This document shows, piece by piece, positions 16,529-26,262 of a DNA stretch of 64,000 nt. Below the pieces are notes generated by a model that saw only the letters and a program-made list of their open reading frames with translations, did not search any database and was not told the DNA's origin. A program made the translations under genes and the position numbers. Source of the stretch: Chitinophaga eiseniae. GTDB taxonomy: Bacteria; Bacteroidota; Bacteroidia; Chitinophagales; Chitinophagaceae. The stretch is taken from positions 1,178,001 to 1,242,000 of the forward strand of contig NZ_JABAHZ010000001.1 in assembly GCF_012641265.1 (NCBI RefSeq), read 5' to 3'. Each line of letters opens with the position of its first letter. The first letter of the stretch is position 1.

Positions 16529-18520
16529 TTAGTCTCTCGTTTTTGCCCGGATCACGGACAACGAATAAGGTGGTAACGTATAGTTCAGGGTTTCTCCCGG
16601 TTTAAAGTCTGTAGTCTTGATCACGGGTTGTGTGGACGTTTTGCTTTCGCCGCTGAGCACCGTGATGACGGCCATTCCTGAACGTGCTCCCAGTGGAGGC
16701 AGTGAAGCAGTAGCGGTAACCGGTGTATCACCGGCATTTACCAGCTTAATAATCACGTCGCCGGTTTTGGTATCCTTTACACAGGAAGCGCTGGCAGTGT
16801 GGCTATCCGCCGGTGAAAATGATACCACGTTATCATAATACACGTCTCCATTGTTGCGGGAAAATAATTGCTGCACATAATAATTGGGCGTCAACGACAC
16901 GCTGCTGCCGGTGAAATAGATCAGGTTGGGGTTCCAGGAGGTATGCGCCGTTCTGGCCAGCAGCGGCGCATAAGACGCCATGCTTACCACATCGCCGTTG
17001 CGTTCCAGTCCCGTCATATACAAAGCTTCCGACATGGCATTGAACAGTGTATTTCCCTTAGAAGCATACTCGCCGATATAAACTTTGGAGGCATTCCGGT
17101 TGTATTGATCATAGCGGTGGGTATGTGCCAGGAACCATTCGGGGTTCTCATAATAATGTTCATCCATCATTTGCCAGCCGTATTTGTTGGCAAATGCCCA
17201 GCCTTCCTCAAAATCCTCTCCTTCGAAACCGGGTCCGGAAGTACCGATCAACGTGATGTTGGGGTATTTTTTCTTCACCGCGTCATAAATCATTTTAAAC
17301 CGCTCCCGGAATTCCGGTGTTTGTTTGTCTTCATTACCGATGGCCAGGTATTCGAGATGGAAAGGCGCCGGATGGCCGGCAGCGGCTCTTTTTGCGCCCC
17401 ATTTAGAAGTGGCGGGGCCATTGGCATATTCTACCAGGTCGAGGACCTCTTGTATATAAGCCGGCATATCTGCCAGGGGCAGGGCTTTTTGCCCGGTGCC
17501 GCCGATCACCCAGGTACCGCCTGAGTTCTGGCAGCTCACCGCGGCAGGCACTACCGGCAGAGGTTTGGCGCCAATGTCTTCACAAAACTGGAAGTACTCA
17601 AAATACCCCAGGCCGGTGGACTGGTGGTAAGACCAGATATTTCTTTGCTCCTTCCGCTCTTCTACCGGGCCGATGGTATTCTTCCAGCGATACATGTTAT
17701 CGAGTCCATCGCCGTGTACCAGGCAGCCCCCGGGGAAGCGCATAAATTTCGGTTGCAGATCAGCAATGGCCTGCGACAGATCGGAACGCAGCCCGTTTGC
17801 TCTTCCATGGAAAGTTTTATGCGGAAATAAGGACACCATATCGATGGCCAGTATCCCCTTGGTTTTGGCTACGATGGCCAGCCTGGCGCTATCGTCGCTT
17901 TTGCCGGGTGTGAGTGCCAGGGAATACTTTTTCCAGTTTTTGGCATCTGCTGTAAAGGTCGTTTCAGCGTAAATCTCTCCTTTCTTACTTCTCAGTTGTA
18001 CCGTGACCGGGATTGGTTGCGCCGACAACAAGCGGGTGAATACCGAAAAGTCGTACTGCTCTCCTGCCCTGATCACGATGCCATCGAAACCTTCATTTAC
18101 CAGTCCAACTCCTTCCTGTCCGGCATCGTCTACGTTGAGCACCACATAATGCGGGTTATTGGGATGCACCGGCGCTTTTGTTTCCACCGACAAGGAGCCA
18201 TATCCATAGCCTTTGGTGAGGTACTCCCAGGCCGTGAGGGAATGCCAGTTTCTACGGTCGGCGGGCGTATATTCGAACGACCTGTTCTGGATCAGTTCTG
18301 CGTAAAGTCCTCCATCCGCTGCATAGCTGATGTCTTCGAAGAAGATACCAAACAAATTGGGCGAAATAGTTTTCGCAGGGATACCATTTACCAGTGGCCC
18401 GGCTGTTTGCTGTTGTGCGTAAGTAACGTTGGCTGACAAGCTGCTGAGTACTGCTGCCAGGCATGCTACCATACCAGGGAGCGGTCTTTTGGCAGCATAC
18501 CATTTGTTTGTGTTTTTCAT
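16529..18520 (-). CDS. GH51 alpha-L-arabinofuranosidase
   Basis: The ATG at 18520 (663 residues) gives a long but plausible signal peptide (MKNTNKWYAAKRPLPG...NVTYAQ); the frame remains open upstream to 18574. The N-terminal part holds the GH51 signature ISPNLFGIFFEDISYAADGGLYAELIQNRSFEY and a carbohydrate-binding-like insertion, then RFPGGC and the TIM barrel. The acid/base glutamate is in YLAIGNED (E397 from this start) and the nucleophile in VYIGEYAS (E484). The family removes terminal alpha-L-arabinofuranose from arabinan or arabinoxylan side chains. GH43 gene upstream on the same strand, separated by a long hairpin, suggests joint action on arabinose-containing plant glycans. Confidence 0.93.
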   Translation of the reverse strand: MKNTNKWYAAKRPLPGMVACLAAVLSSLSANVTYAQQQTAGPLVNGIPAKTISPNLFGIFFEDISYAADGGLYAELIQNRSFEYTPADRRNWHSLTAWEYLTKGYGYGSLSVETKAPVHPNNPHYVVLNVDDAGQEGVGLVNEGFDGIVIRAGEQYDFSVFTRLLSAQPIPVTVQLRSKKGEIYAETTFTADAKNWKKYSLALTPGKSDDSARLAIVAKTKGILAIDMVSLFPHKTFHGRANGLRSDLSQAIADLQPKFMRFPGGCLVHGDGLDNMYRWKNTIGPVEERKEQRNIWSYHQSTGLGYFEYFQFCEDIGAKPLPVVPAAVSCQNSGGTWVIGGTGQKALPLADMPAYIQEVLDLVEYANGPATSKWGAKRAAAGHPAPFHLEYLAIGNEDKQTPEFRERFKMIYDAVKKKYPNITLIGTSGPGFEGEDFEEGWAFANKYGWQMMDEHYYENPEWFLAHTHRYDQYNRNASKVYIGEYASKGNTLFNAMSEALYMTGLERNGDVVSMASYAPLLARTAHTSWNPNLIYFTGSSVSLTPNYYVQQLFSRNNGDVYYDNVVSFSPADSHTASASCVKDTKTGDVIIKLVNAGDTPVTATASLPPLGARSGMAVITVLSGESKTSTQPVIKTTDFKPGETLNYTLPPYSLSVIRAKTRD

Positions 18521-18599
18521 AACCGTGAATGCTTTTCCCGGCAGCATTGTATATATTTTGCCGGCTGTTTTCAACGGAAAAATAATAAATTATTTTATT

Positions 18600-18618
18600 A
18601 ATCGTCAATTTGACAATT
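18600..18618 (-). promoter_or_regulatory. Palindrome upstream of GH51 gene, possible operator
   Basis: AATCGTCAATTTGACAATT: GTCAA-T-TTGAC core with one mismatched flanking pair, about 80 bp before the GH51 start codon. Read on the minus strand it contains AATTGTCAA, also present in a palindrome upstream of the GH43 gene. Confidence 0.3.
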
Positions 18619-18636
18619 ATTTTTAAAAAGCTGAAG

Positions 18637-18739
18637 GCATAAAGCATAAAGCAAAAAGCTATTAAAGCGAATGATCCGAGCGAGTAAATATCCGCTTAGA
18701 TGGATTCGCTTTAATAGCTTTTTGCTTTATGCTTTATGC
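18637..18739. repeat. Long intergenic hairpin B
   Basis: Two perfect 36-bp inverted arms (18637-18672 and 18704-18739) with a 31-bp loop. The arms contain the iterated unit GCATAAA (GCATAAAGCATAAAGC). It starts 8 bp after the GH43 stop codon and lies upstream of GH51. Confidence 0.85.
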
Positions 18740-18746
18740 TTTCTGC

Positions 18747-19673
18747 TTAGTCTTTCAGCTTATTAAATTCTTCCCGGGTAATGGCTACCACCGTTCCATG
18801 GCGGAGCCCTTTGGGCATGGTCAGTTTGTCTGAGATGTCGGTCCAGGTTTTCCCATTGTCTTCAGACCTTACGGCGCCGTAGCTGCCCTGGGTATATTTA
18901 TCAAAATAAACAATCCACTCCTTCCCTCTTTTCAATACCGTAGGACCTTCTGCCCAGTATTGACCAGTGATGGGCGCTGACGGTTTTCCGTATCCCCTGG
19001 TCAATTTATTGCTGACCGCAACGCGGATATTTTTTTGTGGCGGCTTCCTGGTTTCGTCTTTCAGGAACATCACGTAACGGTTGTTGTCGGGTATGATGGT
19101 AGCATCTATCACGTTGAATCCCTGGTCGTACAGTACCTGCGCAGGTGTGAACGTTTTAAAGTTTTTAGTGGTGACGTAATACAGGCGGTGGTTGTATTTA
19201 TCATCACCGCTGGTATCCCCGGCAGGGAAACGCCCCGGAATGGTGGTAGCCCAGTAAATCATGTAGGTTTTATTCCGGGCATCATAGGTGATTTCCGGCG
19301 CCCAGCAGTTGAGTGCGCCGGGCTCGTGCTCCATGACGGGAATGTCTTGCTGGGCCGACCAGTGCAGCAAATCCGGGGATGAAGCATAGCCTATCCCTTT
19401 TTCATTCCAGCTAACGGTCCACACCATGTGAAACAATCCATCGGCGCCGCGGATTACGCAAGGATCACGCATGAGTTTATCCTTTCCCGCGGTAGGCTGC
19501 AGGTAAGAACGGCCATTGCCCAGTTCCTTCCAGGTATAGCCATCCTCGCTATACGCAAGGTGCAGACCGTCTTGCCCGTTATCTTTGAAATAAGAAAATA
19601 TATATATTGAATCCTGTGCTGCTGCTACCTTCACCATGCCTATCAGCAGGATGACCATCCAGATTTTCTTCAT
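18747..19673 (-). CDS. GH43-family glycoside hydrolase
   Basis: The ATG at 19673 gives a 308-residue protein with a clean signal peptide (MKKIWMVILLIGMVKVAAAQ). The fold is the five-bladed propeller of GH43/related families: KLMRDPCVIRGADGLFHMVWT, WSAQQDIPVM, NCWAPEITYD, YYVTTKNFKTFTPAQVL, GFNVIDATII and YWAEGPTVLKRGKEW. Glu242 in AEGP is the likely general acid and Asp190 in VIDA a likely pKa modulator. GH43 enzymes act on arabinan, xylan or galactan side chains; the neighbouring GH51 supports arabinose chemistry. No attached binding module. It ends right before hairpin B. Confidence 0.88.
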   Translation of the reverse strand: MKKIWMVILLIGMVKVAAAQDSIYIFSYFKDNGQDGLHLAYSEDGYTWKELGNGRSYLQPTAGKDKLMRDPCVIRGADGLFHMVWTVSWNEKGIGYASSPDLLHWSAQQDIPVMEHEPGALNCWAPEITYDARNKTYMIYWATTIPGRFPAGDTSGDDKYNHRLYYVTTKNFKTFTPAQVLYDQGFNVIDATIIPDNNRYVMFLKDETRKPPQKNIRVAVSNKLTRGYGKPSAPITGQYWAEGPTVLKRGKEWIVYFDKYTQGSYGAVRSEDNGKTWTDISDKLTMPKGLRHGTVVAITREEFNKLKD

Positions 19674-19821
19674 AAATGTTATTACTGTTTTAGTTGATCT
19701 ATACAATATACCGGTTTTCCCGTTTAGGAGAGAACCGGTTTTCATAGGTTTCCGTTTATACGTAAGCGATGTCTAAAGGTGCTGTAACGTGGAATTTTAG
19801 CAATACTATATCGACGTCTAA

Positions 19822-19836
19822 TTAATTGTCAATTAA
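19822..19836 (-). promoter_or_regulatory. Palindrome upstream of GH43 gene, possible operator
   Basis: TTAATTG-T-CAATTAA, a perfect 15-bp palindrome about 150 bp before the GH43 start codon. It shares AATTGTCAA with the palindrome before GH51. It lies between divergent genes and could serve either. Confidence 0.3.
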
Positions 19837-19956
19837 ACATTTAATTGCAAGATACAAATATCTCTTTATAAATAATGAAAATAACTGGCGGCAGGTAATA
19901 ACCGGTTTAGTACCTTGCCATTGAAAAAAAATATTTTCTTGTTAACCGGAACAGCA

Positions 19957-21306
19957 ATGTCAGTATTTGAAGAACAGATCAGCCGGATAAAGCTCAAATT
20001 GGCCCAGGCGCGTAGCGTAGATGCAAAGCGCAAAACATTTGGCGCCAGCTATCACCGATACAAGCTGTACAAACCGCTCAAACCTAAGCAGGTAGCCGCG
20101 TTTGAACTTACCCAGGGAATTACGTTACCTGCCTGTTATAAAGCCTTTCTTACCGCTATAGGCAATGGAGGTCCATCCTACATGGATTCCGCCGCCGGGC
20201 CATTTTATGGTATTTATCCAATGGGAGAAAATACGGACGAGTTTTTAGAAAATGCTGCCAGCTACCTGCGGCAGGCAGTTACCATTTATCCCGGCATGAC
20301 AGCAGCTTATTGGGAAGCCTTAAAACAGGACTTGCTGGCCGATGATCTGGCAGACGACGTATATACGGCGGCGTTAGGTCTGGTGTTTTCCGGCATATTG
20401 CCTATTGGATCGCAGGGATGCAGTTATTATCATGGATTGCTACTGAATGGCCCGCACGCCGGCCGTGTGGTAAATATTGACCTGGACCTGGCGCAACCGG
20501 TGTTTTCCTTTGCCGATAATTTCCTGGACTGGTATGAGGGTTGGTTGAACGAAGTTATTTCCGGCGATCTTACTGCCGATACAGCTCCCTGGTATGGTTA
20601 CCGGCGGAGTGGAAGTATGGCCGCCCTGCTGGAGCAATATCAATCGTCTACAGACCCGGTATTTAAGGCGGAATGCCTGGATGGTATCGTTGCGAAAACG
20701 GTATTGGGTACCGTAACAACAGATCAGCTGGAAACTGCCCTGCAAAATGCGGATAAGACAACTCATCTGCGATGGTTACAAATATTAACCAAGTTTGATT
20801 ATAACCGCGCAAAGCCCCATCTGCTGGCTTCCTGGGATGACTACTTCCCAGACATCGTTAAATTTATATACTGGTATGCAAAAGACCACTGTGCAGAATG
20901 GTGCGAGCTGGTGGTGGCCACGCTACCACTTGTAAACGATGGGGAAACATTCCGGTTCTGTACTTATCTCCTCACCGAAAGCCAGTACCCTTTTGGCCCA
21001 GTGGTAGCGCCTCTTGTACATCATGCGCTGGCTGATATACGTGTTACGGCATTATATACCCTGGGCAAGCTGGACGATAAAGGCGCTTATCTCTCCTCTT
21101 TTATCAGCGGGTTGAAGGATGAATCGGAAGACGTTATCCGCACGGCCCTGCAGGCATTATCGGGGATAAAAGATCCGCAGCTGTTGCCCATATACAAGGA
21201 CCTCGCCTCCAGGTCGCACAGCGCTGACTCCTACATCTTATCTAACCTGAAGCAACGTTTGGAAGAATACCCGCTCACGCTACAGCAATTGCAACAGATG
21301 CCATAG
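19957..21306 (+). CDS. SMI1/KNR4 (SUKH) family protein with HEAT-like C-terminal repeats
   Basis: The ATG at 19957 gives a 449-residue cytoplasmic protein; a TTG at 19915 is less likely. Residues about 40-205 form the SUKH domain: LKPKQVAAFELTQGITLPACYKAFLTAIGNGG, then FYGIYPMGE and IGSQGCSYYHGLLLNGPHAGRVVNIDLD. The C-terminal third contains HEAT-like helices (HHALADIRVTALYTLGKLDDKG, ESEDVIRTALQALSGI). SUKH proteins are frequent immunity proteins against nuclease or deaminase toxins, but many Bacteroidota copies are stand-alone and of unknown role. No toxin gene is adjacent. The 3' end nearly touches the convergent serine hydrolase gene. Confidence 0.8.
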   Translation: MSVFEEQISRIKLKLAQARSVDAKRKTFGASYHRYKLYKPLKPKQVAAFELTQGITLPACYKAFLTAIGNGGPSYMDSAAGPFYGIYPMGENTDEFLENAASYLRQAVTIYPGMTAAYWEALKQDLLADDLADDVYTAALGLVFSGILPIGSQGCSYYHGLLLNGPHAGRVVNIDLDLAQPVFSFADNFLDWYEGWLNEVISGDLTADTAPWYGYRRSGSMAALLEQYQSSTDPVFKAECLDGIVAKTVLGTVTTDQLETALQNADKTTHLRWLQILTKFDYNRAKPHLLASWDDYFPDIVKFIYWYAKDHCAEWCELVVATLPLVNDGETFRFCTYLLTESQYPFGPVVAPLVHHALADIRVTALYTLGKLDDKGAYLSSFISGLKDESEDVIRTALQALSGIKDPQLLPIYKDLASRSHSADSYILSNLKQRLEEYPLTLQQLQQMP

Positions 21307-21309
21307 CCC

Positions 21310-23607
21310 TTAAGGGGCTTCATTAAGGGTAGTAAAAATCATGTCTGTGAGATCGAAGCGAGGGAAATCGCCGGTGTTATTCAGCAGTATCACTACCCCT
21401 GCCTTGCCCGCTTGCCGGGCGAACATGGTATAGAAACCCATATCTGTCCCGGGGTGGTAGATAATGCGATTGGCTTCCGTAGATGCGTCAAACTGTCCCA
21501 AGTCTATCATCCAGCCATAGCCGTACCCTGCATCCCAATCGGGGTACAAGGCATGCTGTTGCCACATTTCCTCCAGCCGGCGTTGTGGCAGCAACGTATG
21601 TGTAGCGAGGGCGTTATTCCAGCGAAGGAGGTCCTCCGCCGTAGAAACAATGCCGCCGGCGCCCAACGTGTTGTTGGTATAATAGGCTGGCTCCGGGGCG
21701 TTATCGATATACCCTGCAGCCGGCTGCCCGGCAACCGTGGTATCCCTGCTTCCTGCATAAGTGTGCCGCATCCCCACCGGCATAAAAATCCGCTCTGTCA
21801 GTACCCGGGGAAATGGCTGATGACAGATCACCTCTATCACACGGGCCAGCACCACATAGCCGCTATTACTATATTGAAAACGGGTACCTGGTATAAAATC
21901 CAGGGAGTCGCTGCAGAACCGCGTCACCAGTTCGTCCAGGGAAAACGGCTGATGCAGTATGCTGAAAACATATTCGTTGTTGCTGGTATAATTGGGAATC
22001 CCTGACTGATGCGTGAGTAGCTGTTCAATCGTTACCTCTCCATGCGCATAGCCGGGTAAGATCTTCTTTACTTCATCGTTTAGGTGCAGCTTTCCTTCTT
22101 CCACCAGTTGCAGGATTATGATCGCCGTGAACGATTTGGACAGGGAACCAATCCGATATTGGGTGAGGCTATCTGCAGACTTTTGCTGTTCCTTATTAGC
22201 GTAGCCGTAATGTTTAACGTAGCTGTTTCCCTGGTTATCCCTGATCAGCGCGGTGCCATTGAATTGCTGATGTTGATGATAAAAGCTCAGCAGGGAGTCG
22301 ATTCGCTCTATGGGCGTCCACTTCATTTTCCGGGTACGTATTTGCCATTGCTTTTTCAGGTTAGCCGCTTCATTTCTTGCACGCAGGGTAGCGAAAACGG
22401 TTGCTGCATCGAAGTCGGCCAGCTGGATGGTGTTATTACGCCAGAACGCTGTATCAGGTGGTAAGGTATGGAATTCAATCAGCTTGTCGCTTTTGATTTT
22501 CTGACCTGCAATTCCTTGCCCCGTGGCGGCGGTATCTACATTGGTAATGATATAATCGACCTTGGTATGACTGGTAAAATTATAGCCGCGGTTTTTACTA
22601 TGGATATTTATATCGGAGTAATTTACGGCGTTCGATAGTACCCACCGGTTTCCCACTTTGTTGTATTCCACTGCCACGGTTTCTTTCAGCCGTTTGATGT
22701 CCATGCCCAGCATTTTAAGCAGGGAGCGGGTTACCATATCGCCATAGCGGGCATAGGGCAATCCTTTGGGGCTCAGGGCATACTCAACTTTCAGAAACGC
22801 CAGCGAGGCTTCGTCTATATAAAACCTTCCTTTGTATAAAGATTCTTTTACGTCCTCCCGTTGATCAAAGGTAATTTCATAAGCCGGTTGTCCTTTGTAG
22901 TTAATGATACCTGTTAATGCAAACACATACTTGCGCCATGTGGCTGCGCCGAACATCCCATTGCCTGTCATACTATTGACTACATCAAATTCGAACAGGT
23001 TGTTGGGTTTAAGTCCCCATTCCACGCCATGGGACGCTGCTTCATCTTTCACGGCCCGCATACCTTCGAGGTATAGCTGGTTGGAAGCTGCGCTACCATA
23101 CCCTTCGCCATAAATATTAAAAACGGCTTCCGATAGCTCCAGGTATTCCTGGTCTTTTTTGGTAACGGCCCTGTAAAAACCTTTTAACAGGTAAGGGTTG
23201 GTGAGATAGTTCCCTGGTATTTTCTTCACCGCCTGCTGCAGTAATTTCAACGGATCCCTGATACCTACGGCAACTTCCTTCAGCTGAATGCCCGTGGCCT
23301 CCAATGCGATCATGGCGTCGGTGGTCATTTGTGCGACCGGCAGGTATTGTACCGCGTAGCCCAGGCAGGAAATGCGCAGGGTATCCTTTTGAAAACCGGC
23401 GGGTACCTGCAGGCGAAATTCGCCGGCTTCATTGCTGATAGTGCCTATACCGGTTTTATGCACCGTAATATTGGCGGCAGACAATGGCTGGTGACTGGCC
23501 GCATCTATCACTTTGCCGCTAATGCTGCGCGGGAGCTGCTGCGCCCATGCCGGCCTCACTAAAGTACCGAGGCACAAGAAAAGAACCAGGTAGATTTTCA
23601 TTTGCAT
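21310..23607 (-). CDS. Three-part secreted protein ending in a class C beta-lactamase-like serine hydrolase
   Basis: A 765-residue protein with signal peptide (MQMKIYLVLF...RPAWAQ). Residues about 28-105 form a carboxypeptidase-regulatory-like fold (ISGKVIDAASHQPLSAANITVHKTG). Residues about 110-420 are an uncharacterised Bacteroidota module usually found as a stand-alone surface protein (NPYLLKGFYRAVTKKDQEYLELSEAV). Residues about 435-765 are a serine beta-lactamase-like hydrolase with the SxxK motif SLSK (Ser488, Lys491), YSN (579-581) and a YHPG segment replacing KTG. Such hydrolases act as esterases or D-aminopeptidases rather than on antibiotics. The fusion of the two modules is unusual. 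Convergent with the SUKH gene, 3 bp apart. Confidence 0.85.
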   Translation of the reverse strand: MQMKIYLVLFLCLGTLVRPAWAQQLPRSISGKVIDAASHQPLSAANITVHKTGIGTISNEAGEFRLQVPAGFQKDTLRISCLGYAVQYLPVAQMTTDAMIALEATGIQLKEVAVGIRDPLKLLQQAVKKIPGNYLTNPYLLKGFYRAVTKKDQEYLELSEAVFNIYGEGYGSAASNQLYLEGMRAVKDEAASHGVEWGLKPNNLFEFDVVNSMTGNGMFGAATWRKYVFALTGIINYKGQPAYEITFDQREDVKESLYKGRFYIDEASLAFLKVEYALSPKGLPYARYGDMVTRSLLKMLGMDIKRLKETVAVEYNKVGNRWVLSNAVNYSDINIHSKNRGYNFTSHTKVDYIITNVDTAATGQGIAGQKIKSDKLIEFHTLPPDTAFWRNNTIQLADFDAATVFATLRARNEAANLKKQWQIRTRKMKWTPIERIDSLLSFYHQHQQFNGTALIRDNQGNSYVKHYGYANKEQQKSADSLTQYRIGSLSKSFTAIIILQLVEEGKLHLNDEVKKILPGYAHGEVTIEQLLTHQSGIPNYTSNNEYVFSILHQPFSLDELVTRFCSDSLDFIPGTRFQYSNSGYVVLARVIEVICHQPFPRVLTERIFMPVGMRHTYAGSRDTTVAGQPAAGYIDNAPEPAYYTNNTLGAGGIVSTAEDLLRWNNALATHTLLPQRRLEEMWQQHALYPDWDAGYGYGWMIDLGQFDASTEANRIIYHPGTDMGFYTMFARQAGKAGVVILLNNTGDFPRFDLTDMIFTTLNEAP

Positions 23608-23806
23608 AAGCCGTAAAAGGAGCCGTTAAATTATGTTATTCATTGGGGAGACATTGGGCTAACGGTGTTAAAAAAAACCAAATTATGGCGATGGCAAGAC
23701 AAGAATACATGTTTTTCCGCATCGCGTAAATCAAATTCCGTATCGGATTATCCCCGGCGGCATAAGCATCCGAATTTTGCGCCAGCAAATTAACATGCCT
23801 AGGATT

Positions 23807-26239
23807 ATGGATACATTATTGACAGGAAAATTTTTCAGCCGTACCATCTGGTATGGATTGCTTATCAACCTGCTCTTTTGCGGAGTGGGATTTGCTTCCG
23901 ACATTGACAACGGCGGCAGCATAAAAGGATTGATTACTACCTCAGACAACAAACCAGCGCCCGGCGTAGTAGTGGTGTTAAAGGGCAGTAAGAAGACGAC
24001 CGTAACAGACGACGATGGCAACTACCTGCTGCGTAACATTACGCCTGGGCAATACACCCTACAGGTATCACTCACGGGTTATGAAACCAGCAGTCAACCG
24101 GTGACCGTAATAAAAGATAAAACCATTACCATTAATCTCCGCCTGAACATATCCGAAAAGAATTTAAATGAAGTAGAGATTACCGGTACCCGTAATAAAT
24201 ACACGAAAAGCAACAGCGACTACGTAGCCAAGCTGCCGCTCAAGAATATTGAAAATCCGCAAGTGTACAGTGTTATTTCGGCCGACCTGCTAAAAGACCA
24301 GGTAGTGAGCAGTTTCGACGATGCCTTGAACAACGCACCGGGGCTGAGCAAACTGTGGTCCTCCACCGGTCGCGAAGGCGATGGCGCCGGCTACTATTCC
24401 CTCCGTGGATTTGCCGTACAGCCTACGCTGGTAAATGGTTTGCCTGGCTTAACCAACGGCGGCCTGGACGTGATCAACATTGACCGGATTGAAGTGGTAA
24501 AAGGCCCATCGGGCACACTGTTTGGCAGCTCTGTTATCTCCTACGGCGGTTTGATCAACACCATTACCAAAAAGCCTTATGATCATTTTGGGGGAGAGAT
24601 CAGTTACACCGGTGGCAGCTATGGTCTGAACCGCTTAACGATGGATATTAATACCCCGTTGGATAAGGATAAAAAAGTGCTCCTGCGTGTAACCGGCGCC
24701 TATCATGATGAAAACAGCTTCCAGGATGCAGGATTCGCGAAGAGACGTTTTATTGCACCCTCCCTCACCTACAAGGTAAATGATCGCCTTACGCTGATGC
24801 TGCATACAGAATTCCTGTCAGCCGAAAGCACCAATCCCACTATGTTGTTCTTTGACCGCGGATCATCGCTGTTTGCCAAGAACCTGGCTGCGCTGGGCTA
24901 TGATTACCGGCGCTCTTATACCAGCAATAACCTGAGCATTAAAACGCCTACCTCCAGTGTGCAGGCACAGGCAGTATATAAACTTTCCGATGCGTGGACA
25001 TCCCAGACGATTGTGTCGAGAGGAACGGCCAAATCTGAAGGATATTATTCTTACTTGTATGAAGGATCTGCCAGCACGCCTGGGTTTCCGAATATCTCCC
25101 CTACTTTTGCCCGGTATATCAGCTACCAGAACGGTAGTACCAATACCACGGATATCCAGCAAAATTTCATTGGTGATTTCAAAATAGGTCAGTTCCGCAA
25201 CCGGGTGGTAGCCGGGCTGGATTATTTCAGTCGCGGTTCCGTGAGCAGCGCCACCGGCTATGCCATGAATGGCATCATCAATATGGCCGGCGCCGACAAT
25301 GGCATTCTTTCCAAACAGCATACTGATTCACTGCTCAACGCCTTGCCCCTGCAAAATGCCAACCTGAAACAGGATGTGTACAGCGCGTATGTATCCGATG
25401 TGTTTAACTTCCTGCCTAACTTATCAGCGATGGTAAGCCTGCGCGTGGATCATTTCACCAACGGGGGACTGACACTCAATAAGAACGACAAATACGAGCA
25501 AACCACCGTATCGCCTAAGTTTGGCCTGGTATATCAACCTATTCCCAATATCTTGTCTGTTTTCGCCAACTATATGAATGGCTTCTCCAACGCCAACAGC
25601 TCACCTAAGCAGCAGGGCGACAACAGTATCAAAACCTTCAAACCTGAGCAGGCCAACCAGCTGGAAGCGGGCGTGAAAGCCAGTCTGCTGGGAGGTATGA
25701 TCACCGGTTCTGTAAGTTACTACAATATCAAGGTGAAAAATATTATCATGGAAATGCCCCATCAACCACGGTATTACAACCAGGGCGGGGAAAAATACAG
25801 TCGCGGTATCGATGCGGAGATCACGGCCAACCCGGTAGCCGGGTTAAATGTCATTGCCGGCTATAGCTACAACGACAGTAAGATCACCAAAACAGACGCC
25901 GCTGATTATATGAACAGGCGTCCCGAGGAAGCTGGTCCGCAAAACCTGGCTAACCTTTGGGTAACCTACAAATTCCAGCGGAGTGCTGTTAAAGGGTTCG
26001 GTATTGGTTTTGGTGGCAACTACGCTGGTGAAAACATTATCCTGAACCGCGCTACCACTGGTACTTTCACATTACCTTCCTATACCGTGCTGAATGGTTC
26101 CCTGTTTTACAACACCAACAAATTTGGCGTGGCGTTTAAACTGGACAATCTCACTAACCAGATCTATTATAAAGGCTGGAGTACCCTGGAACCACAGATG
26201 CCCAGGCGCTTTTCCGGTAACGTAACGTATAAGTTCTAA
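23807..26239 (+). CDS. TonB-dependent siderophore-type receptor
   Basis: The ATG at 23807 has AGGA six bases upstream and is preferred to ATGs at 23795 and 23777. The 810-residue protein has a signal peptide (ending near GVGFAS), a carboxypeptidase-regulatory-like fold (about 35-110), a plug (about 130-260: PQVYSVISADLLKDQ, YSLRGFAVQPTLVNGLPG, INIDRIEVVKGPSGTLFGS, GGLINTITKKPY) and a barrel ending in RRFSGNVTYKF. The plug wording and the spacing are those of FhuA/FecA-like siderophore receptors, not SusC. No Fur-box-like site could be shown upstream. Uptake of ferric hydroxamate or a similar chelate is the likely job. Confidence 0.88.
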   Translation: MDTLLTGKFFSRTIWYGLLINLLFCGVGFASDIDNGGSIKGLITTSDNKPAPGVVVVLKGSKKTTVTDDDGNYLLRNITPGQYTLQVSLTGYETSSQPVTVIKDKTITINLRLNISEKNLNEVEITGTRNKYTKSNSDYVAKLPLKNIENPQVYSVISADLLKDQVVSSFDDALNNAPGLSKLWSSTGREGDGAGYYSLRGFAVQPTLVNGLPGLTNGGLDVINIDRIEVVKGPSGTLFGSSVISYGGLINTITKKPYDHFGGEISYTGGSYGLNRLTMDINTPLDKDKKVLLRVTGAYHDENSFQDAGFAKRRFIAPSLTYKVNDRLTLMLHTEFLSAESTNPTMLFFDRGSSLFAKNLAALGYDYRRSYTSNNLSIKTPTSSVQAQAVYKLSDAWTSQTIVSRGTAKSEGYYSYLYEGSASTPGFPNISPTFARYISYQNGSTNTTDIQQNFIGDFKIGQFRNRVVAGLDYFSRGSVSSATGYAMNGIINMAGADNGILSKQHTDSLLNALPLQNANLKQDVYSAYVSDVFNFLPNLSAMVSLRVDHFTNGGLTLNKNDKYEQTTVSPKFGLVYQPIPNILSVFANYMNGFSNANSSPKQQGDNSIKTFKPEQANQLEAGVKASLLGGMITGSVSYYNIKVKNIIMEMPHQPRYYNQGGEKYSRGIDAEITANPVAGLNVIAGYSYNDSKITKTDAADYMNRRPEEAGPQNLANLWVTYKFQRSAVKGFGIGFGGNYAGENIILNRATTGTFTLPSYTVLNGSLFYNTNKFGVAFKLDNLTNQIYYKGWSTLEPQMPRRFSGNVTYKF

Positions 26240-26262
26240 AACTATTCTCATCTGTATAACCG

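Noticed and set aside
21310..23607. Beta-lactamase resistance gene
   Set aside because: SxxK and YxN motifs occur, but the KTG box is replaced and the domain sits at the end of a large surface protein; this class is usually an esterase or peptidase, so antibiotic resistance is not claimed.
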